This document shows, one piece after another, positions 1 through 8,202 of a stretch of DNA of 64,000 nt. The notes below the pieces were generated by a model. It saw only the letters and a list, made by a program, of their open reading frames with translations. It ran no database searches and was not told where the DNA came from. Origin of the DNA: Streptomyces sp. CHD11. GTDB taxonomy: Bacteria; Actinomycetota; Actinomycetes; Streptomycetales; Streptomycetaceae. How positions within the stretch are numbered: position 1 is the first letter of the stretch; each line of letters starts with the position of its first letter. The stretch spans positions 1 through 64,000 of the forward strand of contig NZ_JABTTS010000014.1 in the NCBI RefSeq assembly GCF_018638295.1, written 5' to 3'. The position numbers and the translations under genes were made by a program.

Positions 1-1
1 C

Positions 2-30
2 CCTGCCGGTCCGGGCCCCGGACCGGCAGG
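2..30. terminator. Terminator-like hairpin at the left edge
   Basis: A perfect 13-bp inverted repeat (arms 2-14 and 18-30) with a 3-nt loop. It probably ends a gene to the left of the window. No T-tract follows, which is usual for Streptomyces terminators. Confidence 0.6.
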
Positions 31-100
31 ACCACGCGGGCGAGCGGTCCGTGACCGGACCGTACGACGGCACGCCGCCGTGCCCCGGCGGCCGCCGCAC

Positions 101-161
101 AAGGGCGGGCCGCGCACCCACCGATCGCCGGAAGGCGGTCCCGGGTGCGCGGCCCGCCCTT
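101..161. terminator. Strong 19-bp stem terminator upstream of the sigma gene
   Basis: Arms 101-119 and 143-161 are perfect 19-bp inverted repeats around a 23-nt loop, and the right arm ends in TTT. The element insulates the sigma-factor gene at 268 from upstream transcription. No gene is seen in 1-267. Confidence 0.75.
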
Positions 162-267
162 TCGCGCGCTCGAAGTGAGGTGGATCACACCGCTCGGGTG
201 CATCGTTTCGCCGGGTCCCGGGTCTTTGAGTGGGTGTAAGGGGTTGTTCGCAGGCGGGGCGGTGGGG

Positions 268-774
268 ATGGAGCGGTTTCGGGCCGACGGCTTCGACGAG
301 TTCGTGGCCGCTCGCTGGTCGACGCTGCTCCATGTCGCGCGTCTGCTCACCGGCGGCGACCGGCAGCGCGCCGAGGACCTCGTCCAGGAGGCCCTGGTGA
401 AGCTCTGGTTCGCGTGGCCGAAGGTCGCCGAACAGGCACCCGAGGCCTATGTGCGCCAGGTGCTGGTGCGGATGGCGGCCCGTTCCGCCCGCCGCCGCTG
501 GTGGGGGGAACGCCCGGTGGGAGAACTGCCCGACCGGGCGGGACCGGGCGATGTGTCCGCGGCCGTCGCGGAACGCTCACGGCTGGAGGCCGCGCTGGCT
601 CTGCTGCCGCCGCGGCAGCGGGCCGCGGTGGTGCTGCGCTACTGCGAGGACCTGCCGGAGGGCCAGGTGGCACAGACCCTCGGCTGCCCGGTGGGCACGG
701 CCCGCTCGCACGCGTCGCGCGGAGTGGCGCGGCTGCGGCAGATCCTGTCCGACTCCGTCCGGCCCGTGGGATGA
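268..774 (+). CDS. SigE-family ECF RNA polymerase sigma factor
   Basis: A 168-residue ECF sigma factor that would direct RNA polymerase to a small stress regulon. Region 2 is visible around AEDLVQEALVKLWFAWPKV (about residues 33-52). Region 4 is visible as LPPRQRAAVVLRYCEDL followed by the helix-turn-helix CPVGTARSHASRG near the C-terminus. The length and the W-rich linker match the SigE/SigL-like 'SigE family' common in Streptomyces. ATG 268 is chosen because it follows a purine-rich GGTGGGG and removes a non-homologous extension back to 145. The next gene begins 11 bp downstream and encodes a membrane protein, a typical sigma/anti-sigma arrangement. The regulon cannot be read from sequence. 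Confidence 0.93.
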   Translation: MERFRADGFDEFVAARWSTLLHVARLLTGGDRQRAEDLVQEALVKLWFAWPKVAEQAPEAYVRQVLVRMAARSARRRWWGERPVGELPDRAGPGDVSAAVAERSRLEAALALLPPRQRAAVVLRYCEDLPEGQVAQTLGCPVGTARSHASRGVARLRQILSDSVRPVG

Positions 775-785
775 GGGGAGCAGCG

Positions 786-1289
786 ATGGACGACTTCGAG
801 CGCGAGCTGACGCGCATGATGCACGACAGCCGGAGGCCTGCCTCCTTCGAGTCCGGGCAGCGGGATCGCCTGTACAAGGGCATCCGGGTCCGGCACCGGT
901 CGCGGGTGCTGTGGCGGGCCGGCGGCTCGGCCCTCGCCGTGGCCGGGCTGAGCATCGGGCTGGCCCTGCTGCCCGGCGCCGGGTCGCGTTCCCTGCCCGC
1001 CGACCGCCCGCCCCTGCCGGTGACCGGTCCGACGCCGTCCCGGTCGTCCCCGCCGGCGTCCCCGCCCGCCGGGACTTCCTTCCCCAGCGCCTCCTACCCG
1101 CCCACGCACACGTCCGGGACCACGGAGACCGATGACGGCGACACCCCGACCTTCCCTCCCTCACGCACACCCGACGCGAGCACGTCGGCGACGTTCGCGC
1201 CCTCGGCCCCCGTCTCCACGGATCCGCCGGTCACACCGCCGTCCACGGAAGGGACAGGAGGTTCCTCCATGACGGCCGGCGGCGGCTGA
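786..1289 (+). CDS. Single-pass membrane protein, possible anti-sigma partner
   Basis: 167 residues. A charged cytoplasmic N-terminus (about 1-45, starting MDDFERELTRMMHD) is followed by one membrane segment (about 48-66, ALAVAGLSIGLALLPGAG). The rest is a long Ser/Thr/Pro-rich extracytoplasmic tail with no recognisable fold. It sits 11 bp behind the sigma gene and is probably co-transcribed. Position and topology suggest an anti-sigma or sensor role. I do not see the HxxxCxxC zinc anti-sigma motif, so any inhibition would use another mechanism. The function is inferred from context only. Confidence 0.8.
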   Translation: MDDFERELTRMMHDSRRPASFESGQRDRLYKGIRVRHRSRVLWRAGGSALAVAGLSIGLALLPGAGSRSLPADRPPLPVTGPTPSRSSPPASPPAGTSFPSASYPPTHTSGTTETDDGDTPTFPPSRTPDASTSATFAPSAPVSTDPPVTPPSTEGTGGSSMTAGGG

Positions 1290-1430
1290 CCGACGCGCCG
1301 CCGTCCGTCCCACCCCCGGGGGTGTTCGCCCCCGGTCACCTCACCCGACGCCACCCGGGCGCCTCCCGCATGCCGTCACCAGCCCCACCAGGGCTCCGTC
1401 ATGCCGTACGCCGGAAAGAGACCGTGATCC

Positions 1431-2729
1431 GTGATGAGAACAGCGAGGCCGCCGGACCCGACGGGCCGCCGCGCGGCAGCGCCCCCGGTGCCGGGGGCGC
1501 TGCCGCGCCGGGACCCGCTGCCCGCGCACCAGCGGGAGCCCGTTCTGGACGTGGTGGTGCCCGTGCACAACGAGGAGAACGACCTGGAACCCTGTGTCCG
1601 CCGGCTCCACGCCCACCTGACGGAGACGTTCCCGTACCCCTTCCGGATCACCGTCGCCGACAACGCCAGCACGGACCGCACCCCGCTCGTCGCCGAGCGA
1701 CTGGCCCGGGAGCTGCCCGGGACCGAGTGGCTGAGGCTGGCCGCGAAGGGACGCGGACGCGCCCTGCACACCGCCTGGTCGCGGTCGCCCGCCCCGGTAC
1801 TCGCCTATCTGGACGTGGACCTGTCCACGGACCTCGCGGCCCTGCTGCCCCTGGTGGCGCCGCTGATCTCCGGGCATTCGGACATCGCGATCGGCACCCG
1901 GCTGGCCCGAGGCTCCCGGGTGGTGCGCGGACCGAAGCGGGAGATCATCTCCCGCTGCTACAACGGGCTGCTGCGCGGCACCCTCGCCGTGGGGTTCACC
2001 GACGCCCAGTGCGGTTTCAAGGCGGTACGCCGGGACGTCGCCGAGCGGCTGCTCCCGCTGGTCGAGGACCGCGAGTGGTTCTTCGACACCGAGCTGCTGG
2101 TGATCGCCGAACGCGCCGGACTGCGCATCCACGAGGTGCCGGTGGACTGGGTGGACGATCCCGACAGCCGGGTCGTCATCCTCCCCACGGTGCTCGCGGA
2201 TCTGCGCGGTATGGCCCGGCTGGGGCGGGCACTGACCCGTGGCCGGCTGCCGCTGTCGGCACTGAGCCGCAGCGAGGGACCGGCCGGGGACTTCGCGCTG
2301 CCGCCCGCCCTGGTCCCCCAGTTGCTCCGGTTCGCCGCCGTCGGGGCCGCCAGCACCCTGTTCTACCTGCTGCTCTACAGCGTGCTCCGGCCCTCGGCGG
2401 GCGCCCAGGCCGCCAATGCGCTCGCCCTGCTGGCCAGTGCCGTCGCCAACACCGCCGCGAACCGCCGGCTCACCTTCGGTGTGCGGGGACGCGGCGGGAT
2501 GCTGCGCCATCAGCTCAAAGGGCTGGCGGCCTTCCTGGCCGGTCTCGCCCTCACCAGCGGTTCACTGGCCGCCCTGCACCGCGCCGCGCCGGGAGCGGAC
2601 TCCCGCGTGGAACTGCTGACGCTGGTGGCCGCCAACCTCGCCGCCACCCTGGTGCGCTTCCTCCTCCTGCGGGCCTGGGTGTTCCCGGGCCGCCGCTCCC
2701 GCCGTACGACAGGACCCTCCGCCTCATGA
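1431..2729 (+). CDS. DPM-synthase-like GT2 glycosyltransferase fused to a GtrA membrane domain
   Basis: 432 residues in two modules. Residues about 37-260 are a family 2 glycosyltransferase resembling dolichol-phosphate mannose synthase: VVVPVHNEEN near 41, the DVD metal motif at 128-130, and an FFDTELL acceptor-loop motif near 217. Residues about 298-420 are a GtrA-type four-helix membrane domain that begins LLRFAAVGAASTLFYLL. The predicted job is to transfer a sugar from a nucleotide donor to polyprenyl phosphate and help present it across the membrane. The start is GTG 1431 or ATG 1434, which are adjacent codons. The stop overlaps the start of the next gene (ATGA), implying translational coupling to a GT-C enzyme that could use the lipid-linked sugar. 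Confidence 0.9.
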   Translation: MMRTARPPDPTGRRAAAPPVPGALPRRDPLPAHQREPVLDVVVPVHNEENDLEPCVRRLHAHLTETFPYPFRITVADNASTDRTPLVAERLARELPGTEWLRLAAKGRGRALHTAWSRSPAPVLAYLDVDLSTDLAALLPLVAPLISGHSDIAIGTRLARGSRVVRGPKREIISRCYNGLLRGTLAVGFTDAQCGFKAVRRDVAERLLPLVEDREWFFDTELLVIAERAGLRIHEVPVDWVDDPDSRVVILPTVLADLRGMARLGRALTRGRLPLSALSRSEGPAGDFALPPALVPQLLRFAAVGAASTLFYLLLYSVLRPSAGAQAANALALLASAVANTAANRRLTFGVRGRGGMLRHQLKGLAAFLAGLALTSGSLAALHRAAPGADSRVELLTLVAANLAATLVRFLLLRAWVFPGRRSRRTTGPSAS

Positions 2730-4006
2730 CCACCGCCGGGACACAGCAGGCCGCTCCGGCCACCACCCCCGTACCCCGGACCCGCCACTCCCCGCCGCCC
2801 GCCGTCCGGGCCACCCCGCGCGAGCGGCTGCGCCGGGCCGCCGGGTACTGCGGGCCGGTCCTCGCGGTGTACGGGGTGCTGAAGTTCGCGGGCTTCGCCG
2901 TCTTCATGTTCCTGCTGGACTCGGCGGGCGACTTCCGCGAGAAGCATCCGCGCTTCGGCGGCGGGGCCCACACCTGGGAGGTGCTGGGCAGCTGGGACGG
3001 CTGGTGGTACCAGCAGATCGTCCTGCACGGCTACGACCCGGCGCTGGAGCCCGTTCCCGGCGCCACCGGCATGATCACGCTCGAGGGCAACTCCGCGGCG
3101 TTCTTCCCTCTGTACCCGGCACTGATGCGGATCGTCTCGGAGGTGACCGGGCTCGGCCCGTACGGCGCCGGTATGACCGTGTCGGTCGTCTTCTCGTTCG
3201 TCGCGGCGCTCGGCATCCACGCCGTCACCACCCGGCTGGGCGGGTACCGGGCCGGCCTGGTCGCCGCCGGGCTGTGGGCGGTGTGGCCCGGTTCCGGCGT
3301 GGAGTGGGCGGTGTACTCCGAGTCCGTGTACACGGCGCTGGCCGCCTGGGCCTGTTATGCCGTGATGACCCGTCACTGGCTCACCGCGGGGATGCTGACC
3401 TTCACCGCCGGGCTCGCCCGGCCCACCGCGGTCACCCTGGTCGCCGCGCTGGCCGTGGCGGGACTCCTCGCGGTGCTGCGCCGTGAGGAGGGCATCCGCC
3501 GTCCGCTGGCCGCGGTGGTGATCGCACCCCTCGGCGCGGCCGGCTATCTGGCCTGGGTCGGCTACCGGATGGGCGACTGGGGTGGCTACAACAAGCTGCA
3601 GGACGGCGCCTGGGGCCACACCTTCGACTACGGCCGGCACAGCTTCGACGTGCTCACCTCCGTGCCCGTGGGCCGATTCGACTACCTGTTCGCGATGCCG
3701 ATGGAGGACACGATCGGCGTCGGGGTGGTGCTGCTGGTGCCGATGCTGACCGTGCTGCTGATACGGCTGCGTCCGCCCGCCGTCCTGATCGTGTACACGG
3801 TCCTGTCGTATCTGATGGTGATGGCCACCCAGCAGTACTTCGGCAATGTGTCCCGCTATCTGCTCCCCCTGTTCCCGCTCCTCGTCCCCCTCGCCGTGGC
3901 CATGAGCCGCCTGAGCCGGCTCTCCCTGGCCACCCTCCTGGGCACGGCGGCCCTGGCCTCCGGTTCGTACGCGGGCTACGTCCTGTTCGAGCTGGGCGTG
4001 CCCTAG
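2726..4006 (+). CDS. GT-C-type membrane glycosyltransferase (mannosyltransferase-like, PIG-V-like)
   Basis: A 426-residue polytopic membrane protein with many hydrophobic helices. Near residue 90 it carries the loop motif SWDGWWYQQIVLHGYDP, typical of PIG-V/GT-C transferases that use polyprenyl-phosphate sugars. It has further conserved Asn, Phe and Pro residues in FFPLYPALMR. It overlaps the upstream GT2-GtrA gene by 4 bp, so donor synthesis (upstream) and sugar transfer outside the membrane (this protein) are probably one function. The acceptor, whether protein or glycolipid, is unknown. Translation starts in the ATGA overlap; a longer upstream reading in this frame is an antisense-style artefact of the overlapping gene. 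Confidence 0.85.
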   Translation: MTTAGTQQAAPATTPVPRTRHSPPPAVRATPRERLRRAAGYCGPVLAVYGVLKFAGFAVFMFLLDSAGDFREKHPRFGGGAHTWEVLGSWDGWWYQQIVLHGYDPALEPVPGATGMITLEGNSAAFFPLYPALMRIVSEVTGLGPYGAGMTVSVVFSFVAALGIHAVTTRLGGYRAGLVAAGLWAVWPGSGVEWAVYSESVYTALAAWACYAVMTRHWLTAGMLTFTAGLARPTAVTLVAALAVAGLLAVLRREEGIRRPLAAVVIAPLGAAGYLAWVGYRMGDWGGYNKLQDGAWGHTFDYGRHSFDVLTSVPVGRFDYLFAMPMEDTIGVGVVLLVPMLTVLLIRLRPPAVLIVYTVLSYLMVMATQQYFGNVSRYLLPLFPLLVPLAVAMSRLSRLSLATLLGTAALASGSYAGYVLFELGVP

Positions 4007-4109
4007 CCAGGGGGTGTCCGTCCCGGGTCCGACGGACGCGGCAACGCCACCGGGTGCGGGCGCCGGTGGGCGCAGTACGCTGACCGTATCCGGCCCCCGG
4101 GAGCTGACG

Positions 4110-4499
4110 ATGTGGAAGCGCAGGAAGCGGCGTGCACGGCGTCCGCGGAGCTCCGCGCCGGAGCTGTGCGACCTCTGCGGGGACACCTTCCCGGCGGGTG
4201 AGGCGGTGCGCGGATATGTCGCGGACTCGTCGTCCGCCCACCCGACGGACGAGCGGCACGACGGTCTGCGCCGGGTGACCGCCTGCTGCGAGGCCCACTT
4301 CGGCATGATCCGTGAGGAGTACGGGCGACGCCCGTTCGTGGACGAGGAGCTGTGGGCCGCCAAGATCAGCCGGGTCATGATGTCCGGCCCGCCGGCGGTT
4401 CCCATGGTCCGGCTGGCCCGCCGGACCGGGCTGCACGAGCCCGACATACGGCGGGCGATCGCCTGGCACAACGAGCGACGCCGCCGGCTGGGCGAGTGA
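4110..4499 (+). CDS. Small Cys-containing basic protein, unknown function
   Basis: 129 residues with a very basic N-terminus (MWKRRKRRARRPR), then a CDLCGD pair and a later ACCEAHF cluster. Together these could form a zinc site (CxxC ... CC/H). The C-terminal half is a charged helical region ending in RRRRLGE. Starting at 4110 removes a low-complexity extension to 4014, and ATG follows GGAGCTGACG. It is the last plus-strand gene before a convergent gene cluster and is separated from it by a hairpin terminator. I recognise no named family. A nucleic-acid-binding role is possible but is inference. Confidence 0.65.
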   Translation: MWKRRKRRARRPRSSAPELCDLCGDTFPAGEAVRGYVADSSSAHPTDERHDGLRRVTACCEAHFGMIREEYGRRPFVDEELWAAKISRVMMSGPPAVPMVRLARRTGLHEPDIRRAIAWHNERRRRLGE

Positions 4500-4573
4500 C
4501 CGCGGGCGCGAGGGACGCCGGAACGCCTCCCGCTCCCCCGTGCCTCCTCCCGCTCCCCGGCCCGGACCCGCCC

Positions 4574-4606
4574 GGCAGGAGCCGGCCACCGGCCAGGGCT
4601 CCTGCC
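4574..4606. terminator. Hairpin between convergent genes
   Basis: GGCAGGAGCC (4574-4583) and GGCTCCTGCC (4597-4606) form a 10-bp perfect stem. It lies between the convergent genes ending at 4499 and 4646 and could serve both directions. Confidence 0.65.
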
Positions 4607-4645
4607 GCGCCCGCGGCACCGGCGTGATCCGGGCGAAGACCCCCG

Positions 4646-5665
4646 CTAGGCCGTCCGGGGCTGCAGGAAGCGGGCCAGCAGGTCGTCCAGGCTCACCATG
4701 CCGGTCAGCGCCCCGGAGTCGTCACGCACCACGGCGAGCGAGGAGCGGCGGCGGCGCAGCAGGTCGATGGCCTCGGCGACCGTCGCGTCCTCGGCCAGGC
4801 CCGGCACCGGTCGGGCCAGCGCGCGGGCGCTGGTGGCCCGCCCCCTGGAGCGGGCCACGACGGCGTCCCGGGCGTGCACCGAGCCGAGGACCGTGTCGTG
4901 CTCACGGACCAGCAGCCGGGTGCGATCCCGGTCCGCGGCCACGCGCAGGATCTCGTCCAGGCCGGCGGTGCCGTCCACCCAGACGATTTCGTCGGCCGGC
5001 ACCCGCAGTTCCCGCACCGGTGTCTGGGGCTCGGTCAGCGAACGGGTCAGCAGTACCGAATCCCTCTCGCTGATCAGACCGAGCCGCTCGGACTCCGCGA
5101 CCAGGTCGGTGAGCTGCTCCCGGTTGTGCACCGAGGCCAGCTCGTCGCGCGGGGTGACCCGGCACAGTCGTACCAGGACGTTGCTCACCGCGTTGAGGAC
5201 GCGGATCAGCGGCCGTACGACCCGCACCACGGCCCGGAAGGGCGGGGAGAGCAGCATCGCGGACCGCTCGGGATGGGCGATGGCCCAGGACTTGGGGGCC
5301 ATCTCGCCGAGCACCATGTGCAGGAACACGACCACGCTCATGGCGACCGCGAAGGCGACACCGTAGCTGAGGGCGCTGGGCAGGCCCAGCTCGTGCAGCA
5401 GCGGGTCGAGTTCGTGCGAGATCGCGGGCTTGGACACCGAGCCCAGGCCCAGGGTGCAGACGGTGATTCCCAGCTGCGCGCCGGCCAGCATCAGGGACAG
5501 TTCGCGCATTCCGGCGAGGGCCGCCTTGGCGCCGCCGCGGCCCTGGGCCGCGGCCTTCTCCATGCGGTGCCGTTTGGCGGCGACCAGCGCGAACTCCGCG
5601 GCCACGAAGAACCCGCTGCCGACCAGCAGCAGCACGGTGACGAAGACCGCCATCGGGAAACTCAT
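4646..5665 (-). CDS. DUF21/CBS membrane protein (HlyC/CorC family), short form B
   Basis: 339 residues. The N-terminal DUF21/CNNM transmembrane domain covers about 1-190, with FFVAAEFALVAAKRHRME near the start and LGEMAPKSWAI around 115-130. A pair of CBS domains fills the C-terminus to about 335. No CorC_HlyC C-terminal domain is present, and this is what separates the short from the long form. CNNM/CorC proteins are implicated in Mg2+/Co2+ efflux at the membrane. It overlaps the upstream long paralogue by 4 bp. It is the last gene of the second long+short pair and closely resembles the 7177-8202 product. Confidence 0.9.
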   Translation of the reverse strand: MSFPMAVFVTVLLLVGSGFFVAAEFALVAAKRHRMEKAAAQGRGGAKAALAGMRELSLMLAGAQLGITVCTLGLGSVSKPAISHELDPLLHELGLPSALSYGVAFAVAMSVVVFLHMVLGEMAPKSWAIAHPERSAMLLSPPFRAVVRVVRPLIRVLNAVSNVLVRLCRVTPRDELASVHNREQLTDLVAESERLGLISERDSVLLTRSLTEPQTPVRELRVPADEIVWVDGTAGLDEILRVAADRDRTRLLVREHDTVLGSVHARDAVVARSRGRATSARALARPVPGLAEDATVAEAIDLLRRRRSSLAVVRDDSGALTGMVSLDDLLARFLQPRTA

Positions 5666-6999
5666 ACCTGCTCCTCCGTCACGGCGGCCTGCCGCTCGAT
5701 GCGCACCTGTTCCGGCACATGCCGGTCGAGGGTGCGCACGTCGATCACCACGGTCCCGCCGTCGGGCAGCTGGACCGTGAGCCGGTCCCCGATGGCCGGG
5801 AAGCGGCCGAGCCGGTCGACGATCAGGCCGGCCACCGTGTCGTAGTCCTCTTCCTCGGGCAGCTCGACACCGGTGGCCTCGGCCACCTCGTCCAGTCTGC
5901 GGCCGGCGTCCACCAGCCAGCCGTCGCCGCTGGCGACGGCGACCTCGGTGACGGCGTCGGACTCGTCCGCGATGTCACCGACCAGTTCCTCGGCGATGTC
6001 CTCGTAGGTGACGATGCCGGCGACACCGCCGTGCTCGTCCAGGACGACGGCGAACTCGTCGTCGCGCTCCCTCATCTGGGTGACGGCGTCGGGCAGCGGA
6101 AGGGTTTCCGGCAGCAGCAGCGGCCGCCGGGCGACCGCGCCGGCCGTGGTGCCGGTGAGACCGTCCGCGGGCAGGCTCATCAGCTCGGCCACGCCGAGCA
6201 CACCGCCGATGTCGTCGGGGTGGTCGCCGAGAACCGGATAGTTGGAGTGCCCGTGCACGGCGATCAGGTCGACCGCTTCGGCGGCGGTGGCGCCCTCGCG
6301 GACGAAGACGGCGTCCACGCGGGGCACCATCACCTGGCTCAGCGTCCGGTCGGAGAACTCCAGGGCGTGGTCGAGCAGGGCGGCGGTGTCCTTGGGCAGG
6401 GCGCCCTGCTCATGGGACTCGCCGATGAGGTGGCCGAGTTCCTCCAGTGTGGCGCCGTGGTGCAGCTCCTCGACCGGTTCGATGCCGACCCGGCGCAGCA
6501 GCCGGTTCGCCGTCGCGTCGAAGATGTGGACGACGGGTCCGACGATCTTCAGATAGGCCAGTGTGGAGCCGGCCAGCGCCTTCGCCAGACGTTCCGGCAC
6601 GGCGATGGCGAGGTTCTTCGGGGCCAGCTCGCCCAGCACCATCTGGACGACGGTGGCCAGCACGAAGGCCAGCACCACCGCGATGCCGCCGACGGCGGCG
6701 TCGGGCAGGTTCAGGCCGGACAGCACGGGCCGCAGCAGTGCGGACACCGACGGCTCGGCGATGAAGCCGACCACCAGTCCGGTCACGGTGATGCCGAGCT
6801 GGGCGCCCGACAGCATGAAGGACAGCCGTTCCAGCACCTTCAGGGCGCGGGTGGCCTTGCGGTCCCCGGACTCGGCCTCGCGTGCCAGGGCGAGCCGGTC
6901 GGCGGAGACGTAGGCGAATTCCTGGGCGACGAAGTATCCGGTGCCCGCGGTCAGCACGAACACGGCCAGCACGCCCATCAGGGCGTTCGCGGCGCTCAC
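5662..6999 (-). CDS. DUF21/CBS/CorC_HlyC membrane protein (HlyC/CorC family), long form B
   Basis: 445 residues. The DUF21 membrane domain covers about 1-200 (YFVAQEFAYVSADRLAL, LGELAPKNLAI). Two CBS domains follow (about 215-335), including the characteristic QVMVPRVDAVFV and VLDEHGGVAGIVTYEDI motifs. The CorC_HlyC domain is at about 350-430. The predicted role is divalent-cation transport or homeostasis at the cytoplasmic membrane, with nucleotide sensing by the CBS pair. It is transcribed first of a two-gene unit with the short form and shares 4 bp with it. A 177-bp gap separates it from the upstream pair, so it may have its own promoter. Confidence 0.92.
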   Translation of the reverse strand: MSAANALMGVLAVFVLTAGTGYFVAQEFAYVSADRLALAREAESGDRKATRALKVLERLSFMLSGAQLGITVTGLVVGFIAEPSVSALLRPVLSGLNLPDAAVGGIAVVLAFVLATVVQMVLGELAPKNLAIAVPERLAKALAGSTLAYLKIVGPVVHIFDATANRLLRRVGIEPVEELHHGATLEELGHLIGESHEQGALPKDTAALLDHALEFSDRTLSQVMVPRVDAVFVREGATAAEAVDLIAVHGHSNYPVLGDHPDDIGGVLGVAELMSLPADGLTGTTAGAVARRPLLLPETLPLPDAVTQMRERDDEFAVVLDEHGGVAGIVTYEDIAEELVGDIADESDAVTEVAVASGDGWLVDAGRRLDEVAEATGVELPEEEDYDTVAGLIVDRLGRFPAIGDRLTVQLPDGGTVVIDVRTLDRHVPEQVRIERQAAVTEEQV

Positions 7000-7176
7000 C
7001 GGCGTGCTGCCGGCGAGGGGGCGTCCCGCCGTGGGTCGTACTCAGGGGGTTCCTGGCGGGACGGCCGGGGACTGTGCCCCGGGGGGTCCGTCGGTCTGGC
7101 GGACACGTACGCGCTCCTTCTGTGGGTGTGCGGGATGTGACCGGTCACGGCCGGGCCTTGCTCCCGGCCGGGACGG

Positions 7177-8202
7177 TCAGGCGGTGGCCGGGGCCGCCGG
7201 TCCGACCAGTTCGGACAGGACGTCCTCCATGGTCACGAACCCGATGACGGTGCCACTCTCCCCGACGACGGCGGCGAGATGGCTGTCCTCGGCCCGCAGG
7301 GCGGTGAGGGTGTCGTCCAGCGGGGTGTCGATGCGGACCCGGGTGACCTTGTGCAGCGCGGTGCGCGGGAAGGGCCGGTCGCGGTCGGTGACGCCGAGGG
7401 TGTCCTTGACGTGCAGATAGCCGAGGACGGCGCCGTCGGGTCCGGTGACCGGGAAGCGGGACAGGCCCGCCCCGGCGGCCAGCCGTTCCAGCCGGGCCGG
7501 GGTGATGGTGTGGTCGGCGGTACGCATCCGCTGCACGGGGACCACGATCTCGCCGACCGGACGGGTGCCCAGTTCCAGGGCGTCGCGCAGCCGCTGTCCG
7601 TCGGCGGGGCCCAGCAGCCCGGCGGCGCTGGAGTCGACGACCATGCGGGCGAGCTGGTCGTCGGTGAAGACGGACTCGACCTCGTCCTTCGGCTCGACGC
7701 GCAGCAGCCGCAGCAGGACGTTGGCGAAGGCGTTGATGCCGAAGACGAACGGCCGCAGCGCCCGGGTGAGCGCCACCAGCGGCGGGCCCAGCAGCAGGGC
7801 GGTGGGCACGGGTGCGGCGAGCGCGATGTTCTTGGGCACCATCTCGCCGATCAGCATGTGCAGATACGTGGCGAGGCTCAGGGCGATGACGAACGCGATC
7901 GGGTGCACCAGGCCGTGCGGGATGTGCACGGCCTCGAAGCCGGGTTCCAGCAGGTGGGCGATGGCGGGTTCGGCGACCGCGCCGAGCACCAGGGAGGAGA
8001 CGGTGATGCCGAGCTGGGCGGTGGCCATCATCGCGGACAGGTGTTCCAGCGCCCACAGGGTCATCCGGGCGCGCTTCTCGCCCGCCTGGGCGCGCGGTTC
8101 GATCTGGCTGCGGCGCACCGAGATCAGGGCGAACTCGGCGCCGACGAAGAACGCGTTGGTCAGGAGGGTCAGGGCGCCGATGGCGAGTTGCAGCGCGGTC
8201 AT
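7177..8202 (-). CDS. DUF21/CBS membrane protein (HlyC/CorC family), short form A
   Basis: 341 residues, with the same architecture as the 4646-5665 product: a DUF21 membrane domain (FFVGAEFALISVRRSQIEPRA near the N-terminus, IGEMVPKNIAL around 120) and two CBS domains, with no CorC_HlyC domain. It overlaps the long form A gene by 4 bp and is therefore translationally coupled to it. The near-identical length and motif spacing with short form B point to duplication of the two-gene unit. Likely role: Mg2+/Co2+ homeostasis or a regulatory partner of the long form in a hetero-oligomer (inference). Confidence 0.9.
   Translation of the reverse strand: MTALQLAIGALTLLTNAFFVGAEFALISVRRSQIEPRAQAGEKRARMTLWALEHLSAMMATAQLGITVSSLVLGAVAEPAIAHLLEPGFEAVHIPHGLVHPIAFVIALSLATYLHMLIGEMVPKNIALAAPVPTALLLGPPLVALTRALRPFVFGINAFANVLLRLLRVEPKDEVESVFTDDQLARMVVDSSAAGLLGPADGQRLRDALELGTRPVGEIVVPVQRMRTADHTITPARLERLAAGAGLSRFPVTGPDGAVLGYLHVKDTLGVTDRDRPFPRTALHKVTRVRIDTPLDDTLTALRAEDSHLAAVVGESGTVIGFVTMEDVLSELVGPAAPATA

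Noticed and set aside
1322..2725. Upstream extension of the GT-C gene frame back to 1322
   Set aside because: It lies wholly within the GT2-GtrA gene in another frame. The ATGA overlap start at 2726 is supported by length and homology.
2510..4471. Long minus-strand frame opposite the two glycosyltransferase genes
   Set aside because: No recognisable domain, and it lies antisense to two well-supported coupled genes.
5719..7140. Long plus-strand open frames opposite the CorC/CNNM genes
   Set aside because: Composition is repetitive (Gly, Gln, His, Asp) and mirrors the antisense of conserved membrane domains. The minus-strand genes have clear domains and 4-bp overlaps.
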